Part shown: positions 1 through 5,998 of the stretch, one piece after another
Numbering within the stretch: position 1 is the stretch's first letter
How the letters are laid out: the number at the start of each line of letters is the position of its first letter
Assembly: GCA_017416885.1 (NCBI GenBank)
Contig: JAFQAM010000128.1
Location: forward strand, 1-10,537
DNA: 10,537 nt
Direction: 5' to 3'
Origin: Clostridia bacterium
GTDB lineage: Bacteria > Bacillota > Clostridia > Oscillospirales > CAG-272
Notes under the pieces: generated by a model
What the model was told of the DNA's origin: nothing
Databases searched by the model: none
Seen by the model: only the letters and a program-made list of their open reading frames with translations
Made by a program: the position numbers and the translations under genes

Positions 1-62
1 AATACGAAATAAAATTCACCGTCAAAGAAAAAACCTTGACCGTTATTGAGGTGTTGCCATAA
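1..62 (+). CDS. 3' end of an unknown gene (partial)
   Basis: An open frame enters from the left edge (first whole codon at base 3) and stops at TAA 60-62, giving the tail YEIKFTVKEKTLTVIEVLP. The alternating hydrophobic and charged residues suggest a terminal beta-hairpin. Frames 1 and 2 stop early, so this is the only frame that stays open to a plausible end. It is followed by a palindrome array, the usual neighbour of gene ends in this window. Nineteen residues are too few to name a family. Confidence 0.4.
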   Translation, partial: YEIKFTVKEKTLTVIEVLP

Positions 63-82
63 CGGAATATGTGCTTTTCCGC

Positions 83-161
83 TTTCATTTTTGCAATGCA
101 AAAATATATCGAATTTGCGTAGCAAATATATCGACTTGCGAAAGCAAGCGAAAAAATGAAA
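83..161 (+). repeat. Palindrome array with ATATCGA linkers (array A1)
   Basis: Three short palindromes are separated by the linker TATATCGA/ATATCGA. Stem TTTTTGC (88-94) closes loop AAT, stem ATTTGC (113-118) closes loop GTA, and stem CTTGC (135-139) closes loop GAAA. The outer ends TTTCATTTTT (83-92) and AAAAAATGAAA (151-161) are also inverted with respect to each other. The linker is the same one used 7.3 kb away in the array at 7388-7497, with other stems. The array fills the gap between the partial gene and the transposase. Confidence 0.75.
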
Positions 162-171
162 TATCATTGAT

Positions 172-198
172 GTAGGGGATGGCGCCCTCGACATCCCG
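172..198 (+). repeat. REP hairpin upstream of the transposase
   Basis: The sequence is GTAG followed by the stem GGGATG (176-181), a 10-base loop, and CATCCC (192-197) with a closing G. A GTAG (or similar) tetranucleotide 5' of an imperfect hairpin is the hallmark of REP sequences recognised by RAYT transposases (family knowledge). An in-frame ATG at 179 lies inside this hairpin, which is one reason not to use it as the gene start. Confidence 0.65.
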
Positions 199-226
199 AA
201 GAACAACAAAAAATGGAGGCGCAACA

Positions 227-754
227 TTGGAAAATAAATTGCCCGAACGCAAGCGAACAAGAATGAAATATTTTGATTATAGCCGTAACGGCGCATATTT
301 CATTACAATATGCACACAGGACAGAAAACAGATTTTATCAAGTATAATAAAAAATAGCGATCGAACAAATGTAGGGGAGGGGTTGTCCCTCCCGCTACTA
401 ACAGACTATGGAAAAATTTTAGAGCATAACATAAAATTAATAAACGAAAAATATGAAAATGTGATGATAACGCAGTATGTAATAATGCCAAACCACATAC
501 ATATGATTTTAACAATAATGAATGAATACGGGAGGGAAAACCCCTCCCCTACGGTGTCAACGGTTGTCGGTTGGCTAAAATATCAAACGACAAAAGAAAT
601 AAATAGCACCTGTAAATGCATTGACCGAAAAATTTTCCAACGCTCATTTCACGACCACATTATAAGAAACAGTGACGATTATGACAAAATTTCAAGATAC
701 ATTTATGAAAATCCATTAATTTGGGAAAAGGATTGCTTTTATGAAGAGGAATGA
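227..754 (+). CDS. rayT: REP-associated tyrosine transposase (RAYT, IS200-like Y1 transposase)
   Basis: This is a 175-residue HUH single-strand transposase. It is expected to nick and join single-stranded DNA at REP hairpins through a 5'-phosphotyrosine. Visible signatures are the N-terminal DYSRNGAYFITICTQDRK strand (residues 17-34), the metal-binding HUH motif MPNHIHMI (His90, His92), WLKYQTTKEIN (116-126), and the terminal block FHDHIIRN...YIYENP (141-163). Tyr158 in that block aligns, from memory, with the catalytic tyrosine of E. coli TnpA-REP. I chose TTG at 227 because GGAGG lies at 215-219 with 7-base spacing and the protein then begins MENKLPERKR, usual for the family. The in-frame ATG at 179 sits in a REP hairpin without a Shine-Dalgarno. 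Two further REP hairpins lie inside the frame (371-398, 529-552) and encode residues near VGEGLSLPLL and GRENPSPT. No TnpB or other cargo is present. The gene looks intact. Confidence 0.85.
   Translation: MENKLPERKRTRMKYFDYSRNGAYFITICTQDRKQILSSIIKNSDRTNVGEGLSLPLLTDYGKILEHNIKLINEKYENVMITQYVIMPNHIHMILTIMNEYGRENPSPTVSTVVGWLKYQTTKEINSTCKCIDRKIFQRSFHDHIIRNSDDYDKISRYIYENPLIWEKDCFYEEE
371..398 (+). repeat. REP hairpin inside the transposase gene, copy 1
   Basis: GTAG (371-374), stem GGGAGGG (375-381), loop GTTGT, stem CCCTCCC (387-393), then G and CTAC (395-398). It is translated in frame as part of VGEGLSLPLL. The 24 bases 371-394 match the reverse complement of 529-552 with one mismatch in the loop. 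Confidence 0.7.
529..552 (-). repeat. REP hairpin inside the transposase gene, copy 2 (inverted)
   Basis: On the plus strand it reads CGGGAGGG, AAAAC, CCCTCCCC, TAC. Read on the minus strand it begins with GTAG and repeats the 371-394 copy except for one loop base. With copy 1 it forms a head-to-head REP pair 134 bp apart, inside the coding sequence. It encodes part of YGRENPSPT. Confidence 0.7.
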
Positions 755-765
755 CACCGAATTTT

Positions 766-790
766 GTAAGGGAGGTGCTTGCTCCTCCCA
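766..790 (+). repeat. REP-like hairpin downstream of the transposase
   Basis: GTAA is followed by stem GGGAGG (770-775), a loop with an inner GC/GC pair, and CCTCCC (784-789). It lies 11 bp after the transposase stop codon and pairs with the 172-198 hairpin to flank the gene. The head is GTAA and not GTAG, so it is a degenerate copy. Confidence 0.55.
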
Positions 791-797
791 AAACCAA

Positions 798-835
798 AAA
801 TGACTAACCCGAAAAGGTTAGTCATTTAATTTTAT
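798..835. terminator. Intrinsic terminator, probably bidirectional
   Basis: A 12-bp perfect stem AAATGACTAACC (798-809) with GGTTAGTCATTT (816-827) closes the loop CGAAAA. T-rich sequence follows on the plus strand (TTTAATTTTA), and an A-rich tract before the stem gives a U-tract on the minus strand. It sits between two convergent genes: the transposase ending at 754 and the exchanger ending at 842. Confidence 0.8.
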
Positions 836-841
836 AGGATT

Positions 842-1888
842 TTACGCAATAACCGTTCTTGTAATAAGGTACGCAAGATAAAGCGCATAACAGCTAAGCA
901 AAATAACGCCTTGCTTTTTGCCGAGCTTGCCATTAAGTGAAAGAACAAACAGAAGCAGAGTTATACCGAGCATAACAAGTAAATCCACAACAATCTGATT
1001 TCCTGTTGTAAGAGGATTTACAGTGCCTGCAATACCTAAAATAAACAGAATATTAAAGATGTTTGAGCCTACAACATTGCCGATAGCAAGCTCATTTTCG
1101 CCCTTCTTAGCGGCAATAACGCTTGTTACAAGCTCAGGCAGAGAAGTACCAACCGCAACGATTGTAAGACCTACTAAAGCCTCTGTCAAATCCTTATCAA
1201 GACCGATAGCAAGCGCGCCCTCGGTTGCAAGCCCCTTAGCTCCAAATACAACCATTTCACCGCCGATAATGATACCCGCAATACCAACAATGCAAAGGAT
1301 AATTGATTTCCAAATAGGCATATCCTTAATTACAATTTCCTCGCCTTGCGCTTGCTCCTCATCATTACCTTTTTTAGCGCTTAAAACCACATAAACAAGA
1401 TAAGCGATAATTAAAACAACAAATATAATAGCTTCCCATCTTACAATTGCAAGCTTGTCCCCTAAATTAAAGAAGCAACCGAAAATCACAAGTAATGAGG
1501 AAACGGCTAAAAGAATAGGCAATTCCTTTTTAATAATTGATTTTCTTACAATCATAGGCGTAAATAATGCGCTTAAGCCTAAAACTAAAAGGATATTGCA
1601 AATGTTAGAGCCAACAACATTACCGAGAGCAACATTTGCATTTCCGCCGTTTGCTAAGGAAGCAACAGAGTCAGAAACAGAAACCGCAAGCTCAGGGCAG
1701 GATGTTCCCATTGCTACAATGGTAAGACCGATAACAAGAGGTGAAATTTTCAGCTTTTTAGCGATACTTGACGCGGAATCCACGAAAATATCGCAAAACT
1801 TCACAAGGAAGAAAACGCCAATGCCAAGCAACACAACAAAGCTGATTATCTGAAATGGCAACGGCCAATTTAAAATAAAATCAAACAT
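842..1888 (-). CDS. CaCA-family cation/Na+ exchanger (YrbG-like), 348 residues
   Basis: This is a membrane antiporter of the Ca2+:cation antiporter superfamily, expected to expel Ca2+ (or another divalent cation) in exchange for Na+ or H+. The two inverted alpha repeats are clear. Repeat 1 is GLTIVAMGTSCPE (residues 54-66) with GNVVGSNICNIL (89-100). Repeat 2 is GLTIVAVGTSLPE (240-252) with GNVVGSNIFNIL (270-281). The GTSxPE glutamates Glu66 and Glu252 are the ion ligands known from the family. About ten hydrophobic segments are visible, and an acidic, lysine-containing loop (about 172-189) joins the halves. The start is ATG 1886-1888 with AGGAG (1896-1900) seven bases upstream. It has its own promoter (1925-1953) and shares the terminator at 798-827. 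The ion specificity cannot be read from the sequence. It is shorter than the paralogue at 5999-7132, which has extra central segments. Confidence 0.9.
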   Translation of the reverse strand: MFDFILNWPLPFQIISFVVLLGIGVFFLVKFCDIFVDSASSIAKKLKISPLVIGLTIVAMGTSCPELAVSVSDSVASLANGGNANVALGNVVGSNICNILLVLGLSALFTPMIVRKSIIKKELPILLAVSSLLVIFGCFFNLGDKLAIVRWEAIIFVVLIIAYLVYVVLSAKKGNDEEQAQGEEIVIKDMPIWKSIILCIVGIAGIIIGGEMVVFGAKGLATEGALAIGLDKDLTEALVGLTIVAVGTSLPELVTSVIAAKKGENELAIGNVVGSNIFNILFILGIAGTVNPLTTGNQIVVDLLVMLGITLLLFVLSLNGKLGKKQGVILLSCYALYLAYLITRTVIA

Positions 1889-1924
1889 TTAAATTCTCCT
1901 AAAACAGTATTTTCATTCTTACAT

Positions 1925-1953
1925 ATGTTATCATATACTGACAAAAAAGTCAA
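1925..1953 (-). promoter_or_regulatory. Promoter of the 842-1888 exchanger
   Basis: On the minus strand there is a -35 TTGACT (1948-1953), a 17-bp spacer and a -10 TAACAT (1925-1930). The segment TATGATAACAT around the -10 is repeated exactly in the promoter at 3966-3994. The 7-bp tandem tract begins immediately upstream at 1960. Confidence 0.8.
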
Positions 1954-1959
1954 TATTTT

Positions 1960-2015
1960 TTTAGCAGTCAGCCGTCAGCGGTCAGCAGTCAGCCGCCAGC
2001 GATCAGCCGTCAGCT
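1960..2015 (+). repeat. Tandem 7-bp repeat, GTCAGCN type, eight units
   Basis: The units are TTTAGCA (1960-1966), then GTCAGCC, GTCAGCG, GTCAGCA, GTCAGCC, GCCAGCG, ATCAGCC and GTCAGCT (1967-2015). The seventh base varies and the first six are nearly constant. The tract ends directly in the palindrome TTGCACC-GAA-GGTGCAA and starts next to the -35 region of the minus-strand promoter. Related tracts are at 7364-7384, 7501-7514 and 10441-10467. Confidence 0.85.
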
Positions 2016-2097
2016 TGCACCGAAGGTGCAATTCATGATTGCGTAGCAATCAATTCATGCAACCTGTTGCAATTCATGTCACGCAGTGACAATTCAT
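2015..2097 (+). repeat. Palindrome array with AATTCAT linkers (array B)
   Basis: Four palindromes are each followed by (A)ATTCAT: TTGCACC-GAA-GGTGCAA (2015-2031), GATTGC-GTA-GCAATC (2037-2051), GCAA-CCTG-TTGC (2059-2070) and GTCAC-GCA-GTGAC (2078-2090). Stems share no sequence, but each is perfectly self-complementary. Three of the four loops are GNA on the plus strand. The array lies between the 7-bp tract and the terminator of the gene at 2258. Confidence 0.8.
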
Positions 2098-2104
2098 TTC
2101 AATT

Positions 2105-2133
2105 AAAAAAGCCAACTCGTGTGAGCTGGCTTT
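2105..2133 (-). terminator. Terminator of the 2258-3919 phosphate transporter
   Basis: On the minus strand the stem AAAGCCAGCTC pairs with GAGTTGGCTTT around the loop ACAC and is followed by a run of T (2105-2110). One position is a G-U pair in minus-strand RNA but an A-C mismatch in plus-strand RNA, which supports the minus orientation. A near-identical terminator is at 4054-4082. Both lie about 120-160 bp beyond the stop codon, with a palindrome array in the 3' untranslated region. Confidence 0.85.
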
Positions 2134-2149
2134 GATTAATTTTGGCAAA

Positions 2150-2258
2150 ATTAAATTTGCTATTTAGCTCGCGAAGCGAATTTAGCTTGCCGAAGGCAAA
2201 TTTAGCTCCGTTAGGAATTTAGCTTACGTTTACGCAAATTTAGCTGTGGCTTTGCCAC
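2150..2258 (+). repeat. Palindrome array with AATTTAGCT linkers (array C1)
   Basis: The units, separated by AATTTAGCT, are CGC-GAA-GCG (2170-2178), TGCC-GAA-GGCA (2188-2198), CC-GTTA-GG (2208-2215), a decayed TTACG/CGCAA unit (about 2224-2238), and GTGGC-TTT-GCCAC (2246-2258). The last base of the final palindrome is also part of the stop codon of the transporter on the minus strand. It would be transcribed as the 3' untranslated region of that gene. It is paralogous to the array at 4088-4245. Confidence 0.8.
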
Positions 2259-3919
2259 TATGCCTGTGAACCTGTCGGATTAACAACACTGTATCCCACA
2301 TTTACAAGGTGGTCGCCCACTCTTTCAAGACGGGTGATAATGGATACATAGTAAGGTGAATGAGTAGCGTCGCAAAGATTTGTTGATAATCTTGTATAAT
2401 GCTTCGCGATATTTTCCTTCTTCAGCTTATCCGCCTCAGCCTCAAGAGCTGAAAGCTCGGCAAGCTTGGATGCAGATGCATCGGGATTTTCTGTGTCGAA
2501 AATATCAACAGTCAAATCGAACATACGCATAATCTTTGCGCTCATTTCCTGAATTTCCTGCTTTGCATCATGCGAGAAGGAAAGCTGCTTTTCAGCCATT
2601 TCCTCGCTGATTTCAATGAAGTTTTTCGCGTGGTCACCTATTCTTTCAAGGTCATTGATAACATGGAAGAAAGCGCCGATGTGCTTTTCATCGCTCATAT
2701 TAACCTCGCTTGATAACTGAATAAGGAAATCTGTAAGAGCCTTGTTTGTAAAGTTGATTGTCTTTTCTCTTGCATAAATTACAGGCGGAACATCCTTGTT
2801 TGGATTATTAATATCATTAAGGGAAGCGAAAATGTTGTCCTTTGCTAAGTGAGCCATATGCTCAATTTCCTTTTTAACCTGATCGTAAGCGATAGCGGGA
2901 GTAACAAGAAGTCTTTCGTCAACATATTTAAGCTGCTCCTTGCTTTCATCGGATTTTTTATCCTTGATAACGATTTCAGAAAGCTTAACAAGATACTGAA
3001 CAAACGGAGCAAGCAGGACAGTATTAAGAACATTAAAGATAACATGGAAAAATGCGATCTGGAATTGAACATCGTCTGTTATGCTTGCAAGCACGCCTGC
3101 AAACCAACCGCCTGTTATCCAAAGAATAGTTGCAAATACAACATTACCGACAATCTTTACAAAGAAGTGGATAAATGTGGTACGCTTTGCATTTGTTCCT
3201 GTACCGATACAAGCAAGTAATGCAGTAGCGCAAGTACCGATATTTGAGCCAAGCACGATAAATAATGCGCTTTCAACAGGGATTACACCGCTACCAACCA
3301 TGATAATAACAATACCGGTTGCCGCGGAAGAGCTTTGAATTATAGCGGTAAATACTATACCTAAAAGAATAAGTAAAAGTGGGAATCTGATTGTTTCAAA
3401 AATACCGACAAAGAAATCGGTAATTTCCGCGCCACCAAGAGCGCCACTCATAAGGTCAAGACCTACGAAAATAACGCCGAGACCGCAAAGAATTGTACCA
3501 ATCAGCTTAACCCTGTCATTTTTCTTAACGAACATCATCATAACACCGACAAAGGCAAGCACGATAGCAATATCACTGAATGAAATAGCTCCCTTTTCGC
3601 CCGAAAGCGCTACAATAAGACCTGTAACTGTTGTACCGATGTTAGCGCCAAGAATAATAGAAGCGGCTTGGAAAAGTGTCATAACGCCTGCATTTACAAG
3701 ACCGATAACCATTACCGAGGTAGCCGAGGATGATTGAATAATAGCTGTAACCGCAGTACCGATACCGATACCCGCAAAGCGATTATTACTTATTTTTCCG
3801 AGCAGACGCTTTAAACCGTTGCCTGCGCCCTTTTCGAGACCCTCTCCCATCATATTCATACCGACAATAAATACGCCAACGCCGGCAAGCAACAGAAGAA
3901 GTGATTTTAATAGTTCCAT
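2258..3919 (-). CDS. Na+/phosphate cotransporter with C-terminal PhoU domain (NptA/YjbB type), copy 1
   Basis: This 553-residue membrane protein is expected to move inorganic phosphate together with Na+. Two Na/Pi-cotransporter repeats are visible. Repeat 1 has IIQSSSATSVM (residues 60-70; QSSS 62-65) and GANIGTTVTG (91-100). Repeat 2 has IIQSSSAATG (193-202) and GSNIGTCATA (224-233). QSSS is the hallmark substrate/Na+ motif of the family. After the last membrane segment (about 310) comes a soluble helical PhoU-like region (about 335-545) with ERIGDH (425-430) and ERVGDH (532-537), the typical PhoU metal-site signatures. ATG 3917-3919 has AGGAG (3926-3930) six bases upstream. Its own promoter (3966-3994) and terminator (2105-2133) make it a single-gene unit. 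The next gene upstream is a close paralogue. Import or export direction cannot be told from sequence; YjbB-type members are reported to export phosphate. Confidence 0.92.
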   Translation of the reverse strand: MELLKSLLLLLAGVGVFIVGMNMMGEGLEKGAGNGLKRLLGKISNNRFAGIGIGTAVTAIIQSSSATSVMVIGLVNAGVMTLFQAASIILGANIGTTVTGLIVALSGEKGAISFSDIAIVLAFVGVMMMFVKKNDRVKLIGTILCGLGVIFVGLDLMSGALGGAEITDFFVGIFETIRFPLLLILLGIVFTAIIQSSSAATGIVIIMVGSGVIPVESALFIVLGSNIGTCATALLACIGTGTNAKRTTFIHFFVKIVGNVVFATILWITGGWFAGVLASITDDVQFQIAFFHVIFNVLNTVLLAPFVQYLVKLSEIVIKDKKSDESKEQLKYVDERLLVTPAIAYDQVKKEIEHMAHLAKDNIFASLNDINNPNKDVPPVIYAREKTINFTNKALTDFLIQLSSEVNMSDEKHIGAFFHVINDLERIGDHAKNFIEISEEMAEKQLSFSHDAKQEIQEMSAKIMRMFDLTVDIFDTENPDASASKLAELSALEAEADKLKKENIAKHYTRLSTNLCDATHSPYYVSIITRLERVGDHLVNVGYSVVNPTGSQA

Positions 3920-3965
3920 AGTTTTCTCCTAAGACAGATTGACAATACACGATATTATCATAATA

Positions 3966-3994
3966 ATGTTATCATAAACTTAAAAAAATGTCAA
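3966..3994 (-). promoter_or_regulatory. Promoter of the 2258-3919 phosphate transporter
   Basis: On the minus strand there is a -35 TTGACA (3989-3994), a 17-bp spacer and a -10 TAACAT (3966-3971). The -10 region carries TATGATAACAT, as in the exchanger promoter at 1925-1953. Minus-strand TTATGATAA occurs twice in direct orientation, at 3969-3977 and 3955-3963, one copy over the -10 and one near the expected start site. This could be an operator. Confidence 0.8.
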
Positions 3995-4004
3995 TAGAAA
4001 ATTA

Positions 4005-4037
4005 GGGGATAGGATATAGGGGATAGGGTATAGGGAT
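4005..4037 (+). repeat. Tandem 7-bp repeat, GGGGATA type
   Basis: The units are GGGGATA, GGATATA, GGGGATA, GGGTATA and a partial GGGAT (4005-4037), so the period is 7 within a 14-bp higher-order unit. It lies 10 bp upstream of the -35 box of the promoter at 3966-3994 and runs directly into the palindrome TGCACC-GAA-GGTGCA (about 4037-4051). That is the same order as at 1960-2031, with a different heptamer. Confidence 0.75.
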
Positions 4038-4053
4038 GCACCGAAGGTGCAAT

Positions 4054-4082
4054 AAAAAAGCCAACTCGTGTGAGTTGGCTTT
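4054..4082 (-). terminator. Terminator of the 4245-5900 phosphate transporter
   Basis: A perfect 11-bp stem AAAGCCAACTC (4057-4067) with GAGTTGGCTTT (4072-4082) closes a GTGT/ACAC loop. On the minus strand it is followed by a T-run (4054-4059). It is a near-identical copy of the terminator at 2105-2133, as expected from the tandem duplication. Confidence 0.85.
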
Positions 4083-4087
4083 GATTT

Positions 4088-4245
4088 GTATTAGCGAAAT
4101 TAATGCTTACGCATTAGCGAAATTACTTCGTGGCGAAATAAAATTTGCTATTTAGCTTGCCGAAGGCAAATTTAGCTCCGTTAGGAATTTAGCTTGCGAT
4201 TACGCAAATTTAGCTCCATTAGGAATTTAGCTGTGGCTTTGCCAC
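4088..4245 (+). repeat. Palindrome array, paralogue of C1, with AATTTAGCT linkers (array C2)
   Basis: The first part (4088-4140) has ATTAGCGAAATTA-like linkers around AATGC-TTAC-GCATT. The second part has AATTTAGCT linkers around TGCC-GAA-GGCA, CC-GTTA-GG, TTGCG-ATTA-CGCAA, CC-ATTA-GG and GTGGC-TTT-GCCAC (4233-4245). Compared with C1 it lacks the CGC-GAA-GCG unit, gains a CC-ATTA-GG unit and keeps an intact TTGCG/CGCAA stem. It ends at the stop codon of the 4245-5900 gene. Confidence 0.8.
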
Positions 4246-5900
4246 TATGCTTGTGAACCTGTCGGATTAACTACACTGTATCCCACATTTACAAGGTGGT
4301 CGCCCACTCTTTCAAGACGGGTGATAATAGACACATAGTAAGGTGAATGAGTAGCGTCGCAAATATTTGTTGAAAGACGGGTGTAATGCTTCGCGATATT
4401 TTCCTTCTTTAGCTTGTCAGTTTCTGCTTCAAGCGCTGAAAGCTCTGTAAGCTTAGAGGTTGATGCATCTGCATTTTCGCGGTCGAAAATATCAACGGTT
4501 AAGTCAAACATACGCATAACCTTTTCGCTCATTTCGCGAATTTCCTGTCTTGCCTCCTGCGAGAAGGAAAGCTGCTTTTCGTTCATTTCCTCACTGATTT
4601 CAATGAAGTTTTTCGCGTGGTCGCCTATTCTTTCAAGGTCATTGATAACATGGAAGAAAGCGCCGATATGCTTTTCATCACTCATATTAACCTCGCTTGA
4701 AAGCTTGATTAAAAAGTCTGTAAGAGCCTTGTTTGTAAAGTTGATTGTCTTTTCTCTTGCGTAAACCACAGGCGGAACATCGCTTTTGTGCTCATTAATA
4801 TCAGCAAGAGAGGCGTCAACATTTGCCTTCGCAAGATGCGCCATATGCTCAATTTCCTTCTTAACCTGATCGTAAGCAATTGCAGGAGTAACAAGAAGTC
4901 TTTCGTCAACATATTTAAGCTGCTCTTGCTCCTCGGTTGTTTTCTTATCCTTAATAACTGCCGTAGCATATTTAACAAGAAGCTGAGCAAAGGGTACAAG
5001 AATAAGAGTTGTTGTTACATTGAATATTACATGGAATATAGCGATTTGCATTTCATATGTGGGCAATACTGAAAGAATATTGGGTAGCCAGTTTCCTGTT
5101 GGCCATAAAATCGCGGTAAATATAGCTGTACCGATAACATTGAAGGTAAAGTGAATAAGCGCGGTTCTCTTTGCGTTTGTGCCTGTACCGATACAAGCAA
5201 GAAGCGCGGTTACACAAGTACCGATATTTGAGCCAAGTACGATAAATAATGCGCTTTGTACTGAAATTACGCCGCTACCCGCCATAACGATAACAATACC
5301 CGTTGCCGCAGATGACGATTGAATAATAGCGGTAAATATAGCGCCGATTATAATAAGAAGAAGAGGGAAGTCAACTATCTCAAAAATGCCCTTAAAGAAT
5401 GATGAAATCGCATCTCCGTCAAGCGCTCCGCTCATAATGTCAAGACCTACGAAGATAACGCCAAGACCGCAAAGAATAGAGCCGATAAGCTTTACCCTGT
5501 CATTTTTAACGAACATCATCATTACGCCGATAAATGCAAGTAAAATCGCAACATCGCTGAATGAAATTGCTCCCTTTGAGCCTGAAAGCGCAACAATAAG
5601 GCCTGTAACCGTTGTACCGATATTTGCGCCCATAATAATAGAAACAGCTTGGAAAAGAGTCATAACGCCTGCATTTACAAGACCGATAACCATTACTGAG
5701 GTTGCCGAGGATGATTGAATAATACCCGTTACCGCTGTACCGATTGCAACGCCTGCAAAACGGTTGTTGCTGATTTTTGCAAGCAACCTTTTAAGTCCGC
5801 CGCCTGCGCCCTTTTCAAGTCCGTCGCCCATCATATTCATACCGACAATGAATACGCCAACGCCGGCAAGTAACAGAATTAATGATTTTAGTAATTCCAT
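4245..5900 (-). CDS. Na+/phosphate cotransporter with C-terminal PhoU domain (NptA/YjbB type), copy 2
   Basis: This 551-residue paralogue of the 2258-3919 product has the same architecture: two QSSS repeats (62-65 and 194-197), GANIGTTVTG (91-100), GSNIGTCVTA (about 223-232), and a PhoU-like tail with ERIGDH and ERVGDH. The N-terminal 240 residues and the tail from about 328 onward are nearly the same in both copies, down to the shared end VVNPTGSQA. The stretch between (about 245-325, last membrane segments and linker) is clearly more different. ATG 5898-5900 has AGGAG (5906-5910) five bases upstream. Its promoter (5939-5967) differs from that of copy 1. Its terminator and downstream array are duplicated with it. 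The duplication suggests gene dosage or slightly different transport properties; neither can be seen directly. Confidence 0.92.
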   Translation of the reverse strand: MELLKSLILLLAGVGVFIVGMNMMGDGLEKGAGGGLKRLLAKISNNRFAGVAIGTAVTGIIQSSSATSVMVIGLVNAGVMTLFQAVSIIMGANIGTTVTGLIVALSGSKGAISFSDVAILLAFIGVMMMFVKNDRVKLIGSILCGLGVIFVGLDIMSGALDGDAISSFFKGIFEIVDFPLLLIIIGAIFTAIIQSSSAATGIVIVMAGSGVISVQSALFIVLGSNIGTCVTALLACIGTGTNAKRTALIHFTFNVIGTAIFTAILWPTGNWLPNILSVLPTYEMQIAIFHVIFNVTTTLILVPFAQLLVKYATAVIKDKKTTEEQEQLKYVDERLLVTPAIAYDQVKKEIEHMAHLAKANVDASLADINEHKSDVPPVVYAREKTINFTNKALTDFLIKLSSEVNMSDEKHIGAFFHVINDLERIGDHAKNFIEISEEMNEKQLSFSQEARQEIREMSEKVMRMFDLTVDIFDRENADASTSKLTELSALEAETDKLKKENIAKHYTRLSTNICDATHSPYYVSIITRLERVGDHLVNVGYSVVNPTGSQA

Positions 5901-5938
5901 AAAAGCTCCTTAAAATTTATAAATTAAATTTCGGTTAA

Positions 5939-5967
5939 ATAATATCAAAATCGAATTTAAATGTCAA
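5939..5967 (-). promoter_or_regulatory. Promoter of the 4245-5900 phosphate transporter
   Basis: On the minus strand there is a -35 TTGACA (5962-5967), a 17-bp spacer and a -10 TATTAT (5939-5944). It begins only about 30 bp after the stop codon of the exchanger at 5999. No strong terminator separates them, only a weak inverted segment and a T7 run at about 5969-5975, so some read-through from the exchanger is possible. Unlike the other three transporter promoters it has no 7-bp tract upstream. Confidence 0.8.
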
Positions 5968-5998
5968 CAAAAAAACACGATTTTACATAAGCTTTACA

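Noticed and set aside
179..226. Longer transposase start at ATG 179
   Set aside because: It is inside the upstream REP hairpin with no Shine-Dalgarno. TTG 227 has GGAGG at 7-base spacing and the family-typical N-terminus.
172..790. Complete IS605-type element
   Set aside because: There is no TnpB gene, and the flanking hairpins are REP-type with GTAG heads, so a domesticated RAYT with REPs fits better.
1023..5718. Plus-strand open frames of 85-132 codons opposite the transporter genes
   Set aside because: They are antisense shadows of well-supported membrane-protein genes, lack ribosome binding sites and resemble no protein.
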